Shown: positions 1 to 11,899 of the stretch, piece by piece
Layout of the letters: each line of letters starts with the position of its first letter
Numbering within the stretch: the stretch's first letter is position 1
Source: Ashinkailepas kermadecensis
Lineage: Eukaryota > Arthropoda > Thecostraca > Neolepadidae
Reading direction: 5' to 3'
DNA length: 64,000 nt
Assembly (NCBI GenBank): GCA_034440615.1
Contig: JAOTOM010002701.1
Coordinates: 50,687 to 114,686 of the forward strand
Notes under the pieces: model-generated
Told to the model about the DNA's origin: nothing
Databases searched by the model: none
Seen by the model: only the letters and a program-made list of their open reading frames with translations
Program-made: the position numbers and the translations under genes

Positions 1-1934
1 AGTATGCTTATCCATCACTTGCGCACGCTGTCAGGACAGTGAACCGAGGGTCATCTTAGGCCACCGACTTTATTTGAGCTCGGCTACTTTGTAAAAAAAA
101 ACTTTCAGGTACATTCTAAGGCGCTTTGCCTTTTCAATTATAATTCAACATCCATTTTCACCCTGGAGAACAGCGAAGATGTAATTTGTGATCACTTGCA
201 GGAAACAGCATAACAATTTTCAAAAACCGGTAACATTTGACCCGACTTGGAGGGTGACCTGCGCACCGGAACAGGCCATATGCGTCACTAGTATATTGAC
301 TTGGCCCTGGGCTACACGTTGACACTCCTTTTGACACTCTTTGTCTACTTTTATCGTATGATTCGCTTGAACAGAAAAATAAACCACGAAATAGCCAATT
401 TTCTGATATATTTTCTGGGACGTGATCTGGACGGTCATCAAATAATCTGAGGTCAAAACGTCAGTGTCTGCAGCTAGATCAAGTCCCAAAGATTCCGTTG
501 GCGTTTGATGTCTGTCCAATTAGGGCTGGAGGACGAAGTACGAATCCCTCATCCCCAGGTGCGTTTATTCCACCCTCCCCTCCCCAGATGTGTTATGGGA
601 TGGCGAAATGCAAGTGCATGTGAGGGCTAAGGGTGCACTAGATTTCGTTAGATCGGCAACAGATGGGCGTGCGACACTGCGTCATGAGTGCACGTGACAT
701 CGACACACATTCCCCCGCCATAGACACGATACCTCAAGACCGCCGAACGACATCATGCCATGTTTCAGCGGCGCCGCCCGCTATGGCCGATCTGAGACGG
801 TGAGATGGTGAACAGGATATATGACCTATGCAGTCGATGCGCCCCAAAACCACGCGATGGTGACCAGTCGACCTTTTACTGTCGGCCAGGAACTCCAACC
901 CACCCCAGTGCCTTGCAGGAGATCCTGTTGCGAGGCAGCCAAACAAATAGCCTACTTGCCTTAGTAAAATATTCCAAGGTATCCCTGAGCTTTTAATAGG
1001 TTAGTTGGTTAGTAGGGAGAGGGCGAAGTAATGTACTATCTGCGCACTTGCGTCTGCAATTCCAAAAATTCATGGTTTCATTGAGAAAAATTATCAGCGT
1101 TTAAGAAGTAATGTTGGTAAAAGAGAATGAGCATCTCCTTGATTCCAAATTGTCCAGGTTATATATACAAGGTTTTCTCCACTTCATCTAATATGATACA
1201 ATATAAATATTTCCGCTGAGAACAGTATTCATCGGCCAAATTTAGGTTTCACATCTCTGGAAGTGCAGTTGCTCACCAGGCAAGTTCAGGGGTGGGAGGG
1301 AAATGCGTGAACCACTATTCTCGTCATTGTTCTATACAAAAGCATCGCTCTTGTAATAGCGAGAAATAAGTTTGCGACCACCAGTGGGATTTGGTTACCT
1401 TTGCGTTTCGTCGATTTTGAAAAAAAAGAACAATATGCGAAAAACCTTACGTCTTCATTCCACGCTAATTTCTCGTCGTACGGTGGTATACTACTATATG
1501 GAGGCTTTCTTTAGCTTCTTTATCCAGACAATATATGTTGAGCTGCTATTGCACATGCGCCATTCGGGGAAATCAGGGAAACATCTGTGGCAAGGGACAG
1601 AACATTTGCATAAGCTATCATTTGTGATTGAGGCTTTTGCAGCAACTGCGTATGACTAGCCTACACGGAGGGAGCAATGGTGAGTGCTGAGCCCGCTGGT
1701 GAAGGTAACTGCAAGCTACACTAAAAGGCTACAACAAAAGATTTTGCCTAATTTCCGAATATCGTTTTCATCTTTTTTACTTTTCCACCTGATCATATTG
1801 TGATATGTATTTGTTCAGCAAGATTCGCCAACAAAACAAATCATACAATCCCTTTAAAACCAGAACTTACAAAATAAGGTACAACTTTTCACGGCAGAGA
1901 CAATGGCATGGAAGCACCGAGACATAAAGACTTA
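1..1934. other. no gene recognised
   Basis: Mixed-composition sequence with only short open frames that lack recognisable motifs. No RNA gene, repeat array or splice-bounded exon stands out on either strand. Confidence 0.4.
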
Positions 1935-1962
1935 GTTAGTTATTTGGGCTTTAGGGCGCTTC
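1935..1962 (-). mobile_element. micro-retroposon fragment (28 bp)
   Basis: This 28-bp copy of the GTTAGTTATTT...TTTAGGGCGC motif is flanked on both sides by AGACTTA (1928-1934 and 1963-1969). On the minus strand it reads GCGCCCTAAAGCC followed by an AACTAAC-type tail, like the 3' end of the SINEs and LINE in this window. A 7-bp duplication alone is modest evidence; the family resemblance adds weight. Confidence 0.5.
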
Positions 1963-1969
1963 AGACTTA

Positions 1970-2857
1970 AGGATTAATAAGAGCCACAGTGGGTCATCTG
2001 GGTTCAGCCCACAATAGGAAGATATTACGAGAGAAGAAAAGGAAAGGGACCAAATCCCTTCATAAATGTTGCATGGTGTGTTCTAGAAAAAACTATCGAC
2101 TCAATTGTGCAGGACCAATCTCACCAGCATCACATTCCAGAATGGAAGTACTAAATCCCCTGCCATGCATACCTGCTACGAGCATAATTCCCATTGATAA
2201 GCATTGTCTAGGACACTTACCAGCATCAATCCCAGCGTATCCACCCGAATTATATTTCCTTACTGCACAGCTTATACTTGAAAAATAAGGTTCTTGGATC
2301 TGAAGTAATTTATATATCCTATTTTTAAACAGTCAATGAGAGACTCCTCACTATATCACAAGGCAGCCTATTCCACTGATCAAACACCCGCGTGATCGTT
2401 ACACACGCGTGACTCACCAATATCAATCCAACTTCATTTACTCAATTTGCTGCCTCCCCACTGCACATCTTGTGATAACAAATATGATTATGCAACCTAA
2501 AAAATTCATCCATCCTTCTTTTAAACACAGTGAATGAGGGACATGAATTAGATTCAAGCACACACATTTATAATACAAATTTAAATGAGCACGTTCTGGG
2601 CAAATGTTACTTCTTCTTTAATGCATTACCTGTTCAGTTTTGCTGCAAATATGATGGCGTGCCCAGCCAATTTCTAATATAAATTTGGAGAAAAATTGGA
2701 ATGGTAGGCACCTGCACATCGATGTGTAACAAAATGCGGCCATGCCCCCTTCACACCGTCGCGTGCTCCACTGATACAGTCACAATCAACACTCGACGAC
2801 TGTGTGACCAGAGACGACGGAAAATGCACTCGACCATGCAGCACAGTCAACCACTGC
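1970..2857. other. no gene recognised
   Basis: AT-rich sequence with no open frame or repeat that I can assign. Confidence 0.35.
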
Positions 2858-3340
2858 ACACTGACACACTGACGACACACTGACGACATGCTGACGACAC
2901 ACTGACGATATGCTGACGACACACTGACGATATGCTAACGACACGCTGATGACACACTGACGACACGCTGATGACACACTGACGGCACAAAGACGACACG
3001 CTGACGACACAATGACACGCTGACGACACAATGATGACACAATGACGACACGCTGACGACACAATGACATACTGACGACATAATGACGACACAATGACAC
3101 GCTGACGACATACTGACGACACGCTGATGACACAATGACGACACATTGACGATATGCTGATGACACAATGACGACACACTGACACACTGACGATATGCTA
3201 ACGACACGCTGACCACACCATGACAATGACATACTGACGATATGCTGACGACTCATTGACGATACGCTGACACACTGACGACATGCTGACGACACACCGA
3301 CGACATGCTGACGACACACCGACGACATGCTGACGACACA
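2858..3340. repeat. short-unit minisatellite (CTGACGACAC-type)
   Basis: Roughly 480 bp of variants of CTGACGACAC/ACTGACGATATG in short units of about 9-15 bp. Long open frames run through it on the minus strand in several frames, but they merely translate the repeat (recurring CRQ and VVS words) and are not taken as genes. Confidence 0.9.
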
Positions 3341-3904
3341 CATGTCCGAATGTTCTATGCGTCTGTCCCAAGCCCGGGCAAGGTGGGGACAATACCCAAC
3401 TCAGGCGCTGCTATCTGACTCGGACCAACACGGAAGCCACTCCGGCAACCACGTAAAACAATTCCAGAATGACATTCTGGCCCCACTTTGGTAACGATCC
3501 AAAATCCTCCCCTACTCTTTCTACCTCCACTGATGGAAGTCTGGCACATCGTCACGAACCAACGCTATCTTGGAACCGAATCTGCCGGTTTGCGTGTTGT
3601 ACATCCTCGCCAGTCTATGAACAGGGGTATGGTTCACAACCGGGAAAAAATAATGGCATTCTTTTTTTTCCATGGTGGAACCGGTTTCATGACATGTACC
3701 GCAATCCAGCTTCCCCACCACTGTTTCCACGGGTACTGCTTGTAACGCAACATCGTTTGCATGAACTTAAATAGCAGCGTTTTCTCCGAGCCAGATATAT
3801 AGTGTACTGTGAAATTCCACCCATCGGAAAACATCACCGAACCGTCACGAACTGGGCAGTGATTACATACTGAGCTCAATGTTGGCCTGCGATCACAGCT
3901 GAAA
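3341..3904. other. no gene recognised
   Basis: Overlapping open frames on both strands, none with a recognisable domain or convincing splice context. Confidence 0.3.
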
Positions 3905-4262
3905 CGCGGGCTCTGGTCACACCCAGCTGACGCTGGTCAGCTGACTACGCACCGGACAGTGATCACGACGGCATCCGTGCCAGGTGAGCACATGCACTCA
4001 GCTCACGCTGGCCAGCTGATCACGTACCCGCGCCAGGTGAGCACATGCGCTCAGCTGATGCTGGCCAGCTGATCACGCACCGGTCAGCTGATCACGTACC
4101 CGCGCCAGGTGAGCACATGCACTTAGCTGACGCTGGCCAGCTGATCACGTACCCGCGCCAGGTGAGCACATGCGCTCAGCTGACGCTGGCCAGCTGATCA
4201 CGCACCGGTCAGCAATCACGGCACCCGAGCCAGGCGAGCACATGCACTCAGCTGACGGTCAT
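3905..4262. repeat. higher-order minisatellite, 53 + 19 bp alternation
   Basis: The anchor CAGGTGAGCACATGC recurs near 3981, 4034, 4106, 4159 and 4231 (the last as CAGGCGAGC). Spacings are 53, 72, 53 and 72 bp, so the real unit is about 125 bp, with a 19-bp GCACCGGTCAGCTGATCAC insert in every second copy. On the plus strand the units contain CAG|GTGAGC, a good 5' splice-site consensus. Confidence 0.85.
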
Positions 4263-4521
4263 CTCATATATTGGAGAATGCACAGGCCTTATTGATTAGA
4301 TCCCGAGCTAGATTCAACGTTGAAGCAGCAATTTCGATAAGTTGATCAATCAAGTTGGACAATTGCCTCACTTAATCAAACTGTTTCAATTCATTATCAA
4401 AGTAATGGCTTCCGAAATACAATGCTTATGTTTCGTCTACACGTAAATCGCTGACTTCCTATTTGGCCCCTGAGGTGTGCCGGCAGGACGGCATTTAGCG
4501 TCCATGCACACACGTGGCCAA

Positions 4522-4557
4522 TCGATGCGCCCTTAAACCCAACTAACTAACTAACTG
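4522..4557 (+). mobile_element. micro-retroposon (36 bp) with 14-bp TSD
   Basis: The 36-bp insert starts at TCGATGCGCCC and ends in a tail of four ACTA-type repeats. It is flanked by perfect 14-bp copies of ACACACGTGGCCAA (4508-4521 and 4558-4571). The body GCGCCCTTAAACCC plus tetranucleotide tail matches the 3' terminus of the SINEs here. The long exact duplication strongly suggests target-primed insertion of a very short fragment. Confidence 0.75.
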
Positions 4558-4571
4558 ACACACGTGGCCAA

Positions 4572-5720
4572 GACACGAATGTATGGCTGGTTTATTTAGG
4601 CTTCTCTCACTCTTGGCATTTGCAACGTATCACATACGACCACAGAGCTCTGTGCAGTGTTATATCCATAAATCGCACGTGAGGAAAATAACGTTAATTG
4701 ACAGTTATATGACCAATCACATTGCACCCGGGTCGCTTGCCGGGACATTTACTTCACTCTTATGCACAGAGCTCATAAGCGTTACAATAAATGCCAATCA
4801 ATATTTTGGGATTAATTGTTGAGATTGTATGTGCTGGAGATAATGCGATTGTGCGCTGTTTTGCGTTTTCAAACGTTGCGTAAAATACAGACAATTCCCC
4901 GAATTTCTTTTTGCTTGGTTGGTGTTGCTGGGGAAGTTCAATTGCGCGATTTGGCGTCGCTCGCTTCATGTTAGGCAAATATTCCCGAGAGGAGGGGAGG
5001 GCGACCCTGGACGGTACTAAATCCTACAGGTGTACTGTACGATGGTGGATATAAACGGCGGCATTCGGGTACCAGGGAACCGGCCAGGAAAGCACTAGAT
5101 GAAGAGGACTAAGCCGAATTGGAGTTTAGATGCGAGGTCGCGGGAGTGGACGGCCGTAGCCTCGTGTGTAGAAGCAGCTTGTACTCGATAGTGGCAACAT
5201 TACAACAGCAGCAGCTGGCTGGCCTGTGGATGCAATCGGCACTCGGGGGAGCGGTAACAGCAGCAACAGGCTGGTCTATGGTTGGTACCCAGAGTGGTAC
5301 CGCACAGTTGCGGGCGACAGCATCGGCAGAAAATCCTTGCTTGAAATTCTTTTGAAAGAAAAACAGCGAGAAATAATGTGTTGCTAAGCAATAGCGTAAA
5401 ACTGTATTGCACCACACATAACCGAGCCAACACAGCTAGCTTAGAAACACACAGTGCCTCGACCAGCATTGCAAGTCGTCCAGTGTCGCAAACATACTCC
5501 GCAACTAAAATGACTACTTGATAATGTCATCAGCTATATGTATCCGCCTGGCTACCGCAGTCAGTACTGGAATTGAGCGAATGGTGGCGACGCAGACTGG
5601 CGCAAGGTCGGCACGCTGCCTGCACGACATCTGATCTTATCACCGTACCATTACAATGAACGCAGTCTAGCGCAAAACTGCCGACACAATGCATCGCCAC
5701 CACAAAGGGATCTCATACGC
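4572..5720. other. unassigned; possible TATA box
   Basis: No gene recognised. TATAAA occurs at 5050-5055, just before a GC-rich stretch (5060-5320) with CAGCAGCAG and small open frames on both strands. This could be a promoter and first exon, but nothing in the translated sequence is recognisable. Confidence 0.2.
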
Positions 5721-6970
5721 CAACCATTTCACTCTGACAATATCGCACACCGCGCGATGCGAGATGTTTGCTCTGGTGTTGGACGCGTCACCTCCGCGCC
5801 AGAGTGGACCATGCAGGCGACACAGCAGACCGGGCCTAGAGTTAGCATGTGGCCGTTACAAGTTCGTCCGGAGCGGTCTGGGAGGTGGTCACAACCAGCT
5901 GGACGTGCGTTAGTCATTTGTACAGCACAGTCGGCCGTACACCAGACGGCCGTACGCCACAGATGGCCGTCCGCCACAGACTGCCGTACGTCAGACGGTC
6001 TTACACCACAGACGATAGCGCCAGTCCACCAAACCCACTGGACGCCCGGGGAGCACGGCTCTCACAGCGGTGCCGGGACGCCGGCCGCGCGGCAGCTCGT
6101 GGCCGTCACCGACCATTAAGCCGGCGCGGTCGGCCGGTCTGGCCACACTGGAGCCACTCCAGCCACTATGGAGCGGGACCGGTCCACTCCGGTGCCAGCG
6201 CCGGCACGGGACCGGTCCACTCCGGTGCCAGCGCCCACACAGGACCGGTCCACTCCGGTGCCATCGCCGGCACGGGACCGGCCGCTGGCCACCATCGTGC
6301 CGTGCTTCCGCCAGGCTCCGGTACACCAGCCGCCCGGTGCGGCAGGTCAGGGGCGGAACTCCACATCCGACACCGCACGTGAGACAGCGCACGGCGTGGC
6401 CACAGTCGACGCCACACAAGTGGCGTGCTCGGCCCGGCTACGCTCCACTGGCTAGAGACGGCCCGGCGCGCGGCGCGACTCCCACCGACACCGTTCGGCT
6501 GATTTAGCGCCGTCGTCGCCGGCCGCAGCGGGCCGTACGCGTGCCCGGGAAAGTAGGCGGCACGAGGCCGGCACGAGAACGATACGAGGCCGATCCGGTA
6601 CGGGACGGCCAGCTGGTACTCGGCTCAGATTCGCGTGCCACAGCACGATATTACCGGCGGCTGACGACCCAGTGGAGCACGTGCTGGCACACGTGCTGGC
6701 TGTCCGTTGTGGCACAGGTTGTCTGTCCGTGAGCTCGCGTCCAGCCACTGGACGACATGGCTATGTTCGATGACTACGCAGGCCGAACGTCACGGGCGCC
6801 GACCGCAACGTTCGCAGGAGAGGGGCTCATACCAGCGAGACGAGACAAGCTCGCAACAACGTTGTGACGGAGAAGTGTGGCTCAGCGGCACGGGGACGCT
6901 GTTGGTCGGTGTTCCTGGGATACCGCCGCGTGGGTCGCTCAAACTTGTGGCGGATGCGATGCTGCCATCA
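5721..6970. repeat. GC-rich tract with a 33-bp tandem repeat
   Basis: CpG-rich sequence. GGGACCGGTCCACTCCGGTG-type units of 33 bp repeat about 3.5 times at about 6165-6290. Nearby (5930-6000) are shorter repeats of GGCCGTACGCCAC type. Open frames occur on both strands because the tract is GC-rich; none looks like a real protein. Confidence 0.6.
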
Positions 6971-6974
6971 CAGC

Positions 6975-7140
6975 ACCCTGAGAGGCGTAGCGAGACATCA
7001 TGTCTCCTGCGCGGAGACACCATCACGGCGCCCTGAGACGCGTAGCGAAACGCCATGTTTCTTGCGCGGAGACACCATCACGGCACCCTGAGACGCGTAG
7101 CGAGACGCCACGTCTCCTGCGCGGATACACCATCCTCTGG
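6975..7140. repeat. 55-bp tandem repeat, three units
   Basis: CTGAGACGCGTAGCGA-type units begin at 6978, 7033 and 7088, a strict 55-bp period. It lies just past the 3' end of the minus-strand membrane protein gene. It is unrelated in sequence to the 55-bp array near 40 kb. Confidence 0.8.
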
Positions 7141-7416
7141 AGACTCCGCGAGTGGTAGAGTTTCGGAGGAGACTGGCTGGATTGGCACACGTTCTGGTCA
7201 GTCGGAGATGGACCGCGTCAGCGTCCCTCAATCGAGCCGCGGACGAAGGTCATCAGTGTGACTCGATCAAGCCGCTGGCGTCAGCATTTCGCGATCAAAC
7301 CTCTAGCTGACAGCATCAGCATTTCTCGATTAAGCCTCTAGCTGACAGCATCAGCACTTCATGATCGAGCCGCGGATGACGGTGGTCAGCGCGACTCCAC
7401 CGAGCCGCGGTTGGTG

Positions 7417-7914
7417 TCAGTGCACCTCGATCGAGTCGGAGGGCGTGTCGGCCGACTGTGTCGACAGTGACGGCAGACTGTCGATGGAGCCGGAGAGGCT
7501 GGAGCCGGCCGGCGACTCGTGCAGCACGGCGGGCCGGTGGGCGGCCCGGCAGCGGCGACGCGACACCAGCCAGCCGCCCACGCGCGCCGACACGTAGCTG
7601 ACCACGCAGCCGGCGCACGCCACGAACACCACCAGCACCACGTAGGGAAACCAGGAGAGCGCCGCGCTGCCGCCGCTGCCGCCGCCGCCGCCGCCGCCGC
7701 CGCCGTCGTCGGCGTCGTCGGTCAGTCGGCCCGATGCGAACTCGACGGAGCGGGGCGCGGCGCGGCCGGACGGCGGCAGACGAGGCCAGGTGCGGCGGGC
7801 CTGCTGCACACCGATCCTGGTGAAGGGCCGGCCCTGGACGGACGTGTCGGAGGCGGCAGAGGCGGCGGCAGCTGTCACCAGCAGGGCCGCCACCAGGCGA
7901 GCGGCGGCACACAT
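7417..7914 (-). CDS. small type I single-pass membrane protein, family unknown
   Basis: The 165-codon frame starts at an ATG with a purine at -3. Residues 1-21 form a clear signal peptide (MCAAARLVAALLV followed by an Ala-rich stretch). A short ectodomain of about 60 residues follows, with a basic part and a long glycine run encoded by GCC repeats. A strong transmembrane helix lies at about residues 87-109 (WFPYVVLVVFVACAGCVVSYV). The cytoplasmic tail starts with an Arg-rich stop-transfer segment and ends in a Ser/Asp-rich sequence (SGSIDSLPSLSTQSADTPSD). I recognise no family. The stop comes directly after ATCGAG|GTGCAC, which could also be a weak 5' splice site, so the frame may be the first exon of a longer protein. 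High GC3 supports coding. Confidence 0.6.
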   Translation of the reverse strand: MCAAARLVAALLVTAAAASAASDTSVQGRPFTRIGVQQARRTWPRLPPSGRAAPRSVEFASGRLTDDADDGGGGGGGGGSGGSAALSWFPYVVLVVFVACAGCVVSYVSARVGGWLVSRRRCRAAHRPAVLHESPAGSSLSGSIDSLPSLSTQSADTPSDSIEVH

Positions 7915-8039
7915 GGCCCGAGCACGCGCCACGGCGTCACTGCGGCCACTGGGCGGCCGGCCGCCGCACACACTCGACAACGGCGATGGCGGCGGCGGCG
8001 GCGGAGGCGGGCCGCCGCCGCACACTAGTCATGTTCCTC

Positions 8040-8228
8040 TCACCGCTGCAGCTGGCACCGAGACCGACAGTCGCGGGCACAGCCAGTCTGTCCACAATGG
8101 GGCCGAGGTAATGGCGGCTGTGGCAGATGGACAGAAAAACAGACAGCCGGCCTGTTTATACTGGATCCGAGATACTAACTACTGTCACAGACCGACAGTC
8201 ACAGACGCAGCCGGCCTGTCAATACTGG
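8040..8228. repeat. 64-bp minisatellite, left part
   Basis: Degenerate units of the GACCGACAGTC...CTGTCAATACTGG type. The array continues at 9485, so a single array was split by the LINE at 8229-9484. Confidence 0.75.
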
Positions 8229-9484
8229 TGATGATTATTGGGGTTTTAGGGTGCGTGCACCCCAGTGGGTTATACTGCACCCATAACAAGCTTGCTTAAG
8301 CACGCGACAGATTGCAGCATACGAATATAAAACATCGTTAGTTATTTGGGCATTAGGGCGCTTAATAGAAGATCTGGGGAAGCAAATTATCAGCTACGCA
8401 GGTGCATATATTACGTCAAATCCTATCTCCGCAAGGAAGCCCAAAACTGCGCTATTGTGTATACACCGGGAATAATTTCCCAATAACTCCTTCAAGTTCA
8501 GAGTATTCGCATCATATTCGAAGTCGCGCCTACGTTCTTCTGTGTATGGTGGGCACGCCACCAGCACATGGTGCACAGTCAGACCGGCATTACACCCCAC
8601 ACATTTCGGCCTTTCGTCCCCGCATAATACATACCTATGTGTTGCTAGAGTACGACCAATTATGAGACGACAGATGGCTACCTCGTCCCTTCTAGTTTGG
8701 CTGAAGGACGAAGGCCACAGCGCTAAGTGTGGTTTGGTTTGCTTTAATTTGCTGAACTCTGCTTAGTCCATCTGCCCTGCCACTGTCTGATAATAAATGA
8801 TGATATAATTGGGTAGTGGTCACTGGCTGGAAGTGGGAGCACGCGACTACTTGGTGCTTGTGCTGCACGACTTGCAGCCTGATCGGCCAGCTATTTACCA
8901 CGTATTCCGACATGTGCTGGGATCCAGCAGTGTTCCTTGTTTTCCCATGCGATGTAGCGAAGTAAGTTGCGATAAAATGTCTGGTACTATGAAATGTTGC
9001 TGGTTAAAACTGCGCAAAGCAAAGACTGCTCAGATAATCAGTCAAAATAGCATGTAAATCTTCGTCGTCGACCTCGATGTAAGCAAGGGTTTTGCTGATG
9101 GCCATCAACTCGGCAGTGAAGACCGTGGCGTGTGACGGGAGAGGGAAAGATCTTGTGGTGGATCCTCTGACGAAAGCACTACCCACGCCGGTGTCAGTCT
9201 TTGAGCCATCTGTGTATGTGACGATGTAACCATGATATGCTGAAGAAATGTGTTCTAATGTACGTGATAGTAGCTCCTCTTTTGTCATATCTTGTTTCTC
9301 TCGGCAGCGAGGGCGATGTCAATGAAGGGGGAGATCAGCTCCCACGGGGGAGTAGTTGTTTGCTCATACTGCCTAATTCCTTGCATTCGAATTTTCATTT
9401 GTCTCAGAAGCGTTCTCATTTTCACACTGTAAGGCATTCCTCTCTTAACGTGATCACGAATGGCCGCATGCATGTCACGGAATA
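8229..9484 (-). mobile_element. 5'-truncated non-LTR retrotransposon with RNase H (pseudogenised)
   Basis: Minus-strand LINE 3' end. From 9491 down it encodes the region before and including an RNase H domain (TYTDGSKT at the first Asp, ATVFTAEL at the Glu; 9004-9288). After decayed frames there is a C-terminal module with a Cys/His pattern (CNAGLTVHHVLVAC, 8394-8600). The 3' UTR ends in CCCTAAAACCCCAATAATCATCA (minus strand) at 8229. It is flanked by identical 13-bp copies of CTGTCAATACTGG (8216-8228 and 9485-9497). RNase H after the RT points to an I-like group. Frameshifts show it is dead. Confidence 0.8.
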
Positions 9485-10080
9485 CTGTCAATACTGGAGC
9501 CGAGATAATGACGACTGCAACGGACAGTCCGTCATACCCGACCTGTCCATGCTGGAGCCCAGTTACTGACTGACTTGAGTCTAGTCATACTGGAGCCCAG
9601 TTACTGATGAGTGTGGCAGACACAGTCAGCCTGTCCATACTGGAGCCGAGATACTGACGACTGTGACAGACCGACAGTCACGAGCACAACCGGCCTGTCA
9701 ATACTGGGGCCGGGATAATGACGACTGTGACAGACCGACAGTCACAGACACAACCGGCCTGTCAATACTGGAGCCGAGATACTGACGACTGTGACAGACC
9801 GACAGTCACAAACACAACTGGCCTGTCAATACTAGGGCCGAGATAATGACGACTGTGACAGATCGACAGTCACAAACACAACCGGCCTGACCATACTGGA
9901 GCCGAGATGCTGACGACTGTGACGGACAATCAGTCAGTCATTCCCGGCCTATCCATACTGGGGCCCAGTCACCGACTGACTGGAGCCTAGTTACTGACGA
10001 CTGTGGCAGACCGATAGTCACAGACGCAGCCGGCCTGTTCATACCGGGGCCGGGATACTGACTTACTGGCTGTGCCAGAA
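9485..10080. repeat. 64-bp minisatellite, right part
   Basis: CTGTCAATACTGG recurs at 9695, 9759 and 9823, a 64-bp period, with variants before and after. It continues the array at 8040-8228. Confidence 0.9.
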
Positions 10081-10726
10081 TTACTCCCGTCGCATTGTGA
10101 CTGTTGTTCAAAGACAAAATGACATCCTGGCACAAGATTTAACTTTGCGCATTATTTCCAGATCACGTTCGGTAATTATCTACTTCGGTAATATGTCAAA
10201 ACGTTTTTGGCTCCACTTGCATTACTTCCGTGGCGTACGTGTCTCTGAGTAATACAGTTTAAAATGTTCTTGCACTTTTTGCGTCGTAACAATGAACGTC
10301 TCTTCCAAGCTAATTCTCCGAAGGAATTCCAGCCTTTCAGGCAGGAGTTTGAAGCAAAGGGAGATGGGCAAAAGCAAGCAGAGGCAGCATGATGGAATTA
10401 TTCGGGATGGAAATTGAGGAGCTTCACAAGAAAGTAAGAAATGTTTGGAAAATGTCAAGAACAGGTGAGTTTAGCACTCACTCCCACACACATTATGTAA
10501 AGCCTAATAACCTAACCTGTGCATGTAAAACCTAACCTCGCGGGTGTTCATGACAATGCAATAATTAAAACAGCATACTTATGACATCATTTTTGTTTTT
10601 CAATATCTCATGATAACAGGGGCGCAGGGAAAAGAACGCAACCCGCACATGGGGAACCCTTTTAATTATACATAATTTCCTCATGAACCAAATGGCGTTG
10701 CATGAAAATCATCGTCTTGAACGTCG
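10081..10726. other. no gene recognised
   Basis: Unique-looking sequence without a domain, RNA gene or tandem repeat that I can name. Confidence 0.35.
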
Positions 10727-10736
10727 TACATCTCTT

Positions 10737-10903
10737 TGGTTGGTTATTGGCTTTACGACACGTCGACCGTTGAGCCATATAGCGTCGCCAATCTCTCACG
10801 CCGATTGGTCGCGGGCGAAGAGTAGCGACAGGTGAGACTCGAACCCACAATCTTTCGATTGTGAGACGAGCATCTTACCCCAAGACCACTCGTCCCCCCG
10901 TAC
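10737..10903 (-). mobile_element. tRNA-Val-derived SINE, full copy
   Basis: On the minus strand this begins with a tRNA-like head: GTGGTCTTGGGG (A box), an anticodon-loop CTCACAA reading CAC (Val), and GGGTTCGAGTC (B box). A body with CCGCGACCAATCGGCGTGAG follows, ending in a CCAATAACCAACC tail. It is flanked by TACATCTCTT at 10727-10736 and 10904-10913 (10-bp duplication). Mismatches in the anticodon and acceptor stems show a SINE head, not a working tRNA. Confidence 0.85.
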
Positions 10904-10936
10904 TACATCTCTTACCATACAAGAAAGATCCTTAAT

Positions 10937-11290
10937 CTACTTCGGTCGTTTCCCTCGCGCCCACGAATTAAGCAGTGGGCCGTGACGCAGACGGCGTCCT
11001 GACGGCTCGCCCCGTCCACGCGTCTCCAGAGCCGCGGCCGCAGCCCAACAGTCGACAGCCGGCGGCCGTGCGGTCACCGTCGCGGTCGGCCCGCCCACAC
11101 CCGGCGCGTCGGTAACACTGGTCACCCGCCCACCATCTGCCGCGCTAGTGCAGGACACCCAGCAGCCGCCAATGTGGGGCGTCTGTGGCCGCGCACACAC
11201 CCGCAGTCGAGTCGAGAGCGGCACGGAGGAGGCGAGCGGTCGTGGAGCCGGCGCCGCTATATCCGCCGCCTATTCGGCCGGCACGGAAAC
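10937..11290. promoter_or_regulatory. CpG-rich island, possible promoter or exon
   Basis: A sharply bounded CpG-rich patch in AT-richer surroundings. The minus strand has an open frame with a Cys-rich start (IGGCWVSC) and a basic end, and the plus strand has CTATATCCGCC and ACCATGG. Neither frame is recognisable. A CpG-island promoter is the simplest reading, but direction is undetermined. Confidence 0.25.
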
Positions 11291-11792
11291 CATGGAGACG
11301 TGAATAACCGTAGCCACACATTCATGCGTGTGTGCACGCGTACAAGCAATTCTGAGTACTAGCGTGTGTGAGTGTATACATTTGGACAAGTTGAAGCATG
11401 CACTCGTCAGCATGCATGCTGTGTAAGGATGCATGTACACACAGCTGGATCGGAATACTACCACACCGACGAATGTCCGATAATTTGATTCGAGTTGTGT
11501 GCGGCTTTTGTCCGATGTGCCACATCACGGCAAGAGACAGCTCAAGTTCCTAGGCGTGGAAACATATTCATTATATTCCCAAACATCTCAACCTCAATAT
11601 TTCACAAAGTCATGTTGATCAGTGTACGACACTGAAGCCAAAATTCACTTAGCCGTCGATGCTCTGGTCCGTGACAGGTTCCTCCACATCGCAAACGGAA
11701 AGGCACTGATTATCCTGAAGACATTGTTACACATATATGCAAGCCGTGTGCCTATAGTTATCGATAGTAAGTGCGATAAGAACCGTACCTGA

Positions 11793-11887
11793 CCTGTCGC
11801 TACCCCTCGCCCGCGACCAACCGGCGTGAGAGATTGGCGACGCTATATGACTCAACGGTCGACGTGTCGTCAAACCAATAACCAACC
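11793..11887 (+). mobile_element. 5'-truncated SINE with 12-bp TSD
   Basis: This plus-strand copy has only the body and tail of the SINE (from CTGTCGCTACCCC to CCAATAACCAACC); the tRNA head is gone. Perfect 12-bp flanks AACCGTACCTGA at 11781-11792 and 11888-11899 show that it inserted already truncated. Confidence 0.85.
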
Positions 11888-11899
11888 AACCGTACCTGA

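Noticed and set aside
2786..3343. Open frames with CRQ/VVS repeats on the minus strand
   Set aside because: Open in several frames at once and composed only of the short tandem repeat.
5849..6507. Several 100-170-codon frames on both strands
   Set aside because: CpG-rich sequence and a 33-bp repeat keep all frames open; the proteins look random.
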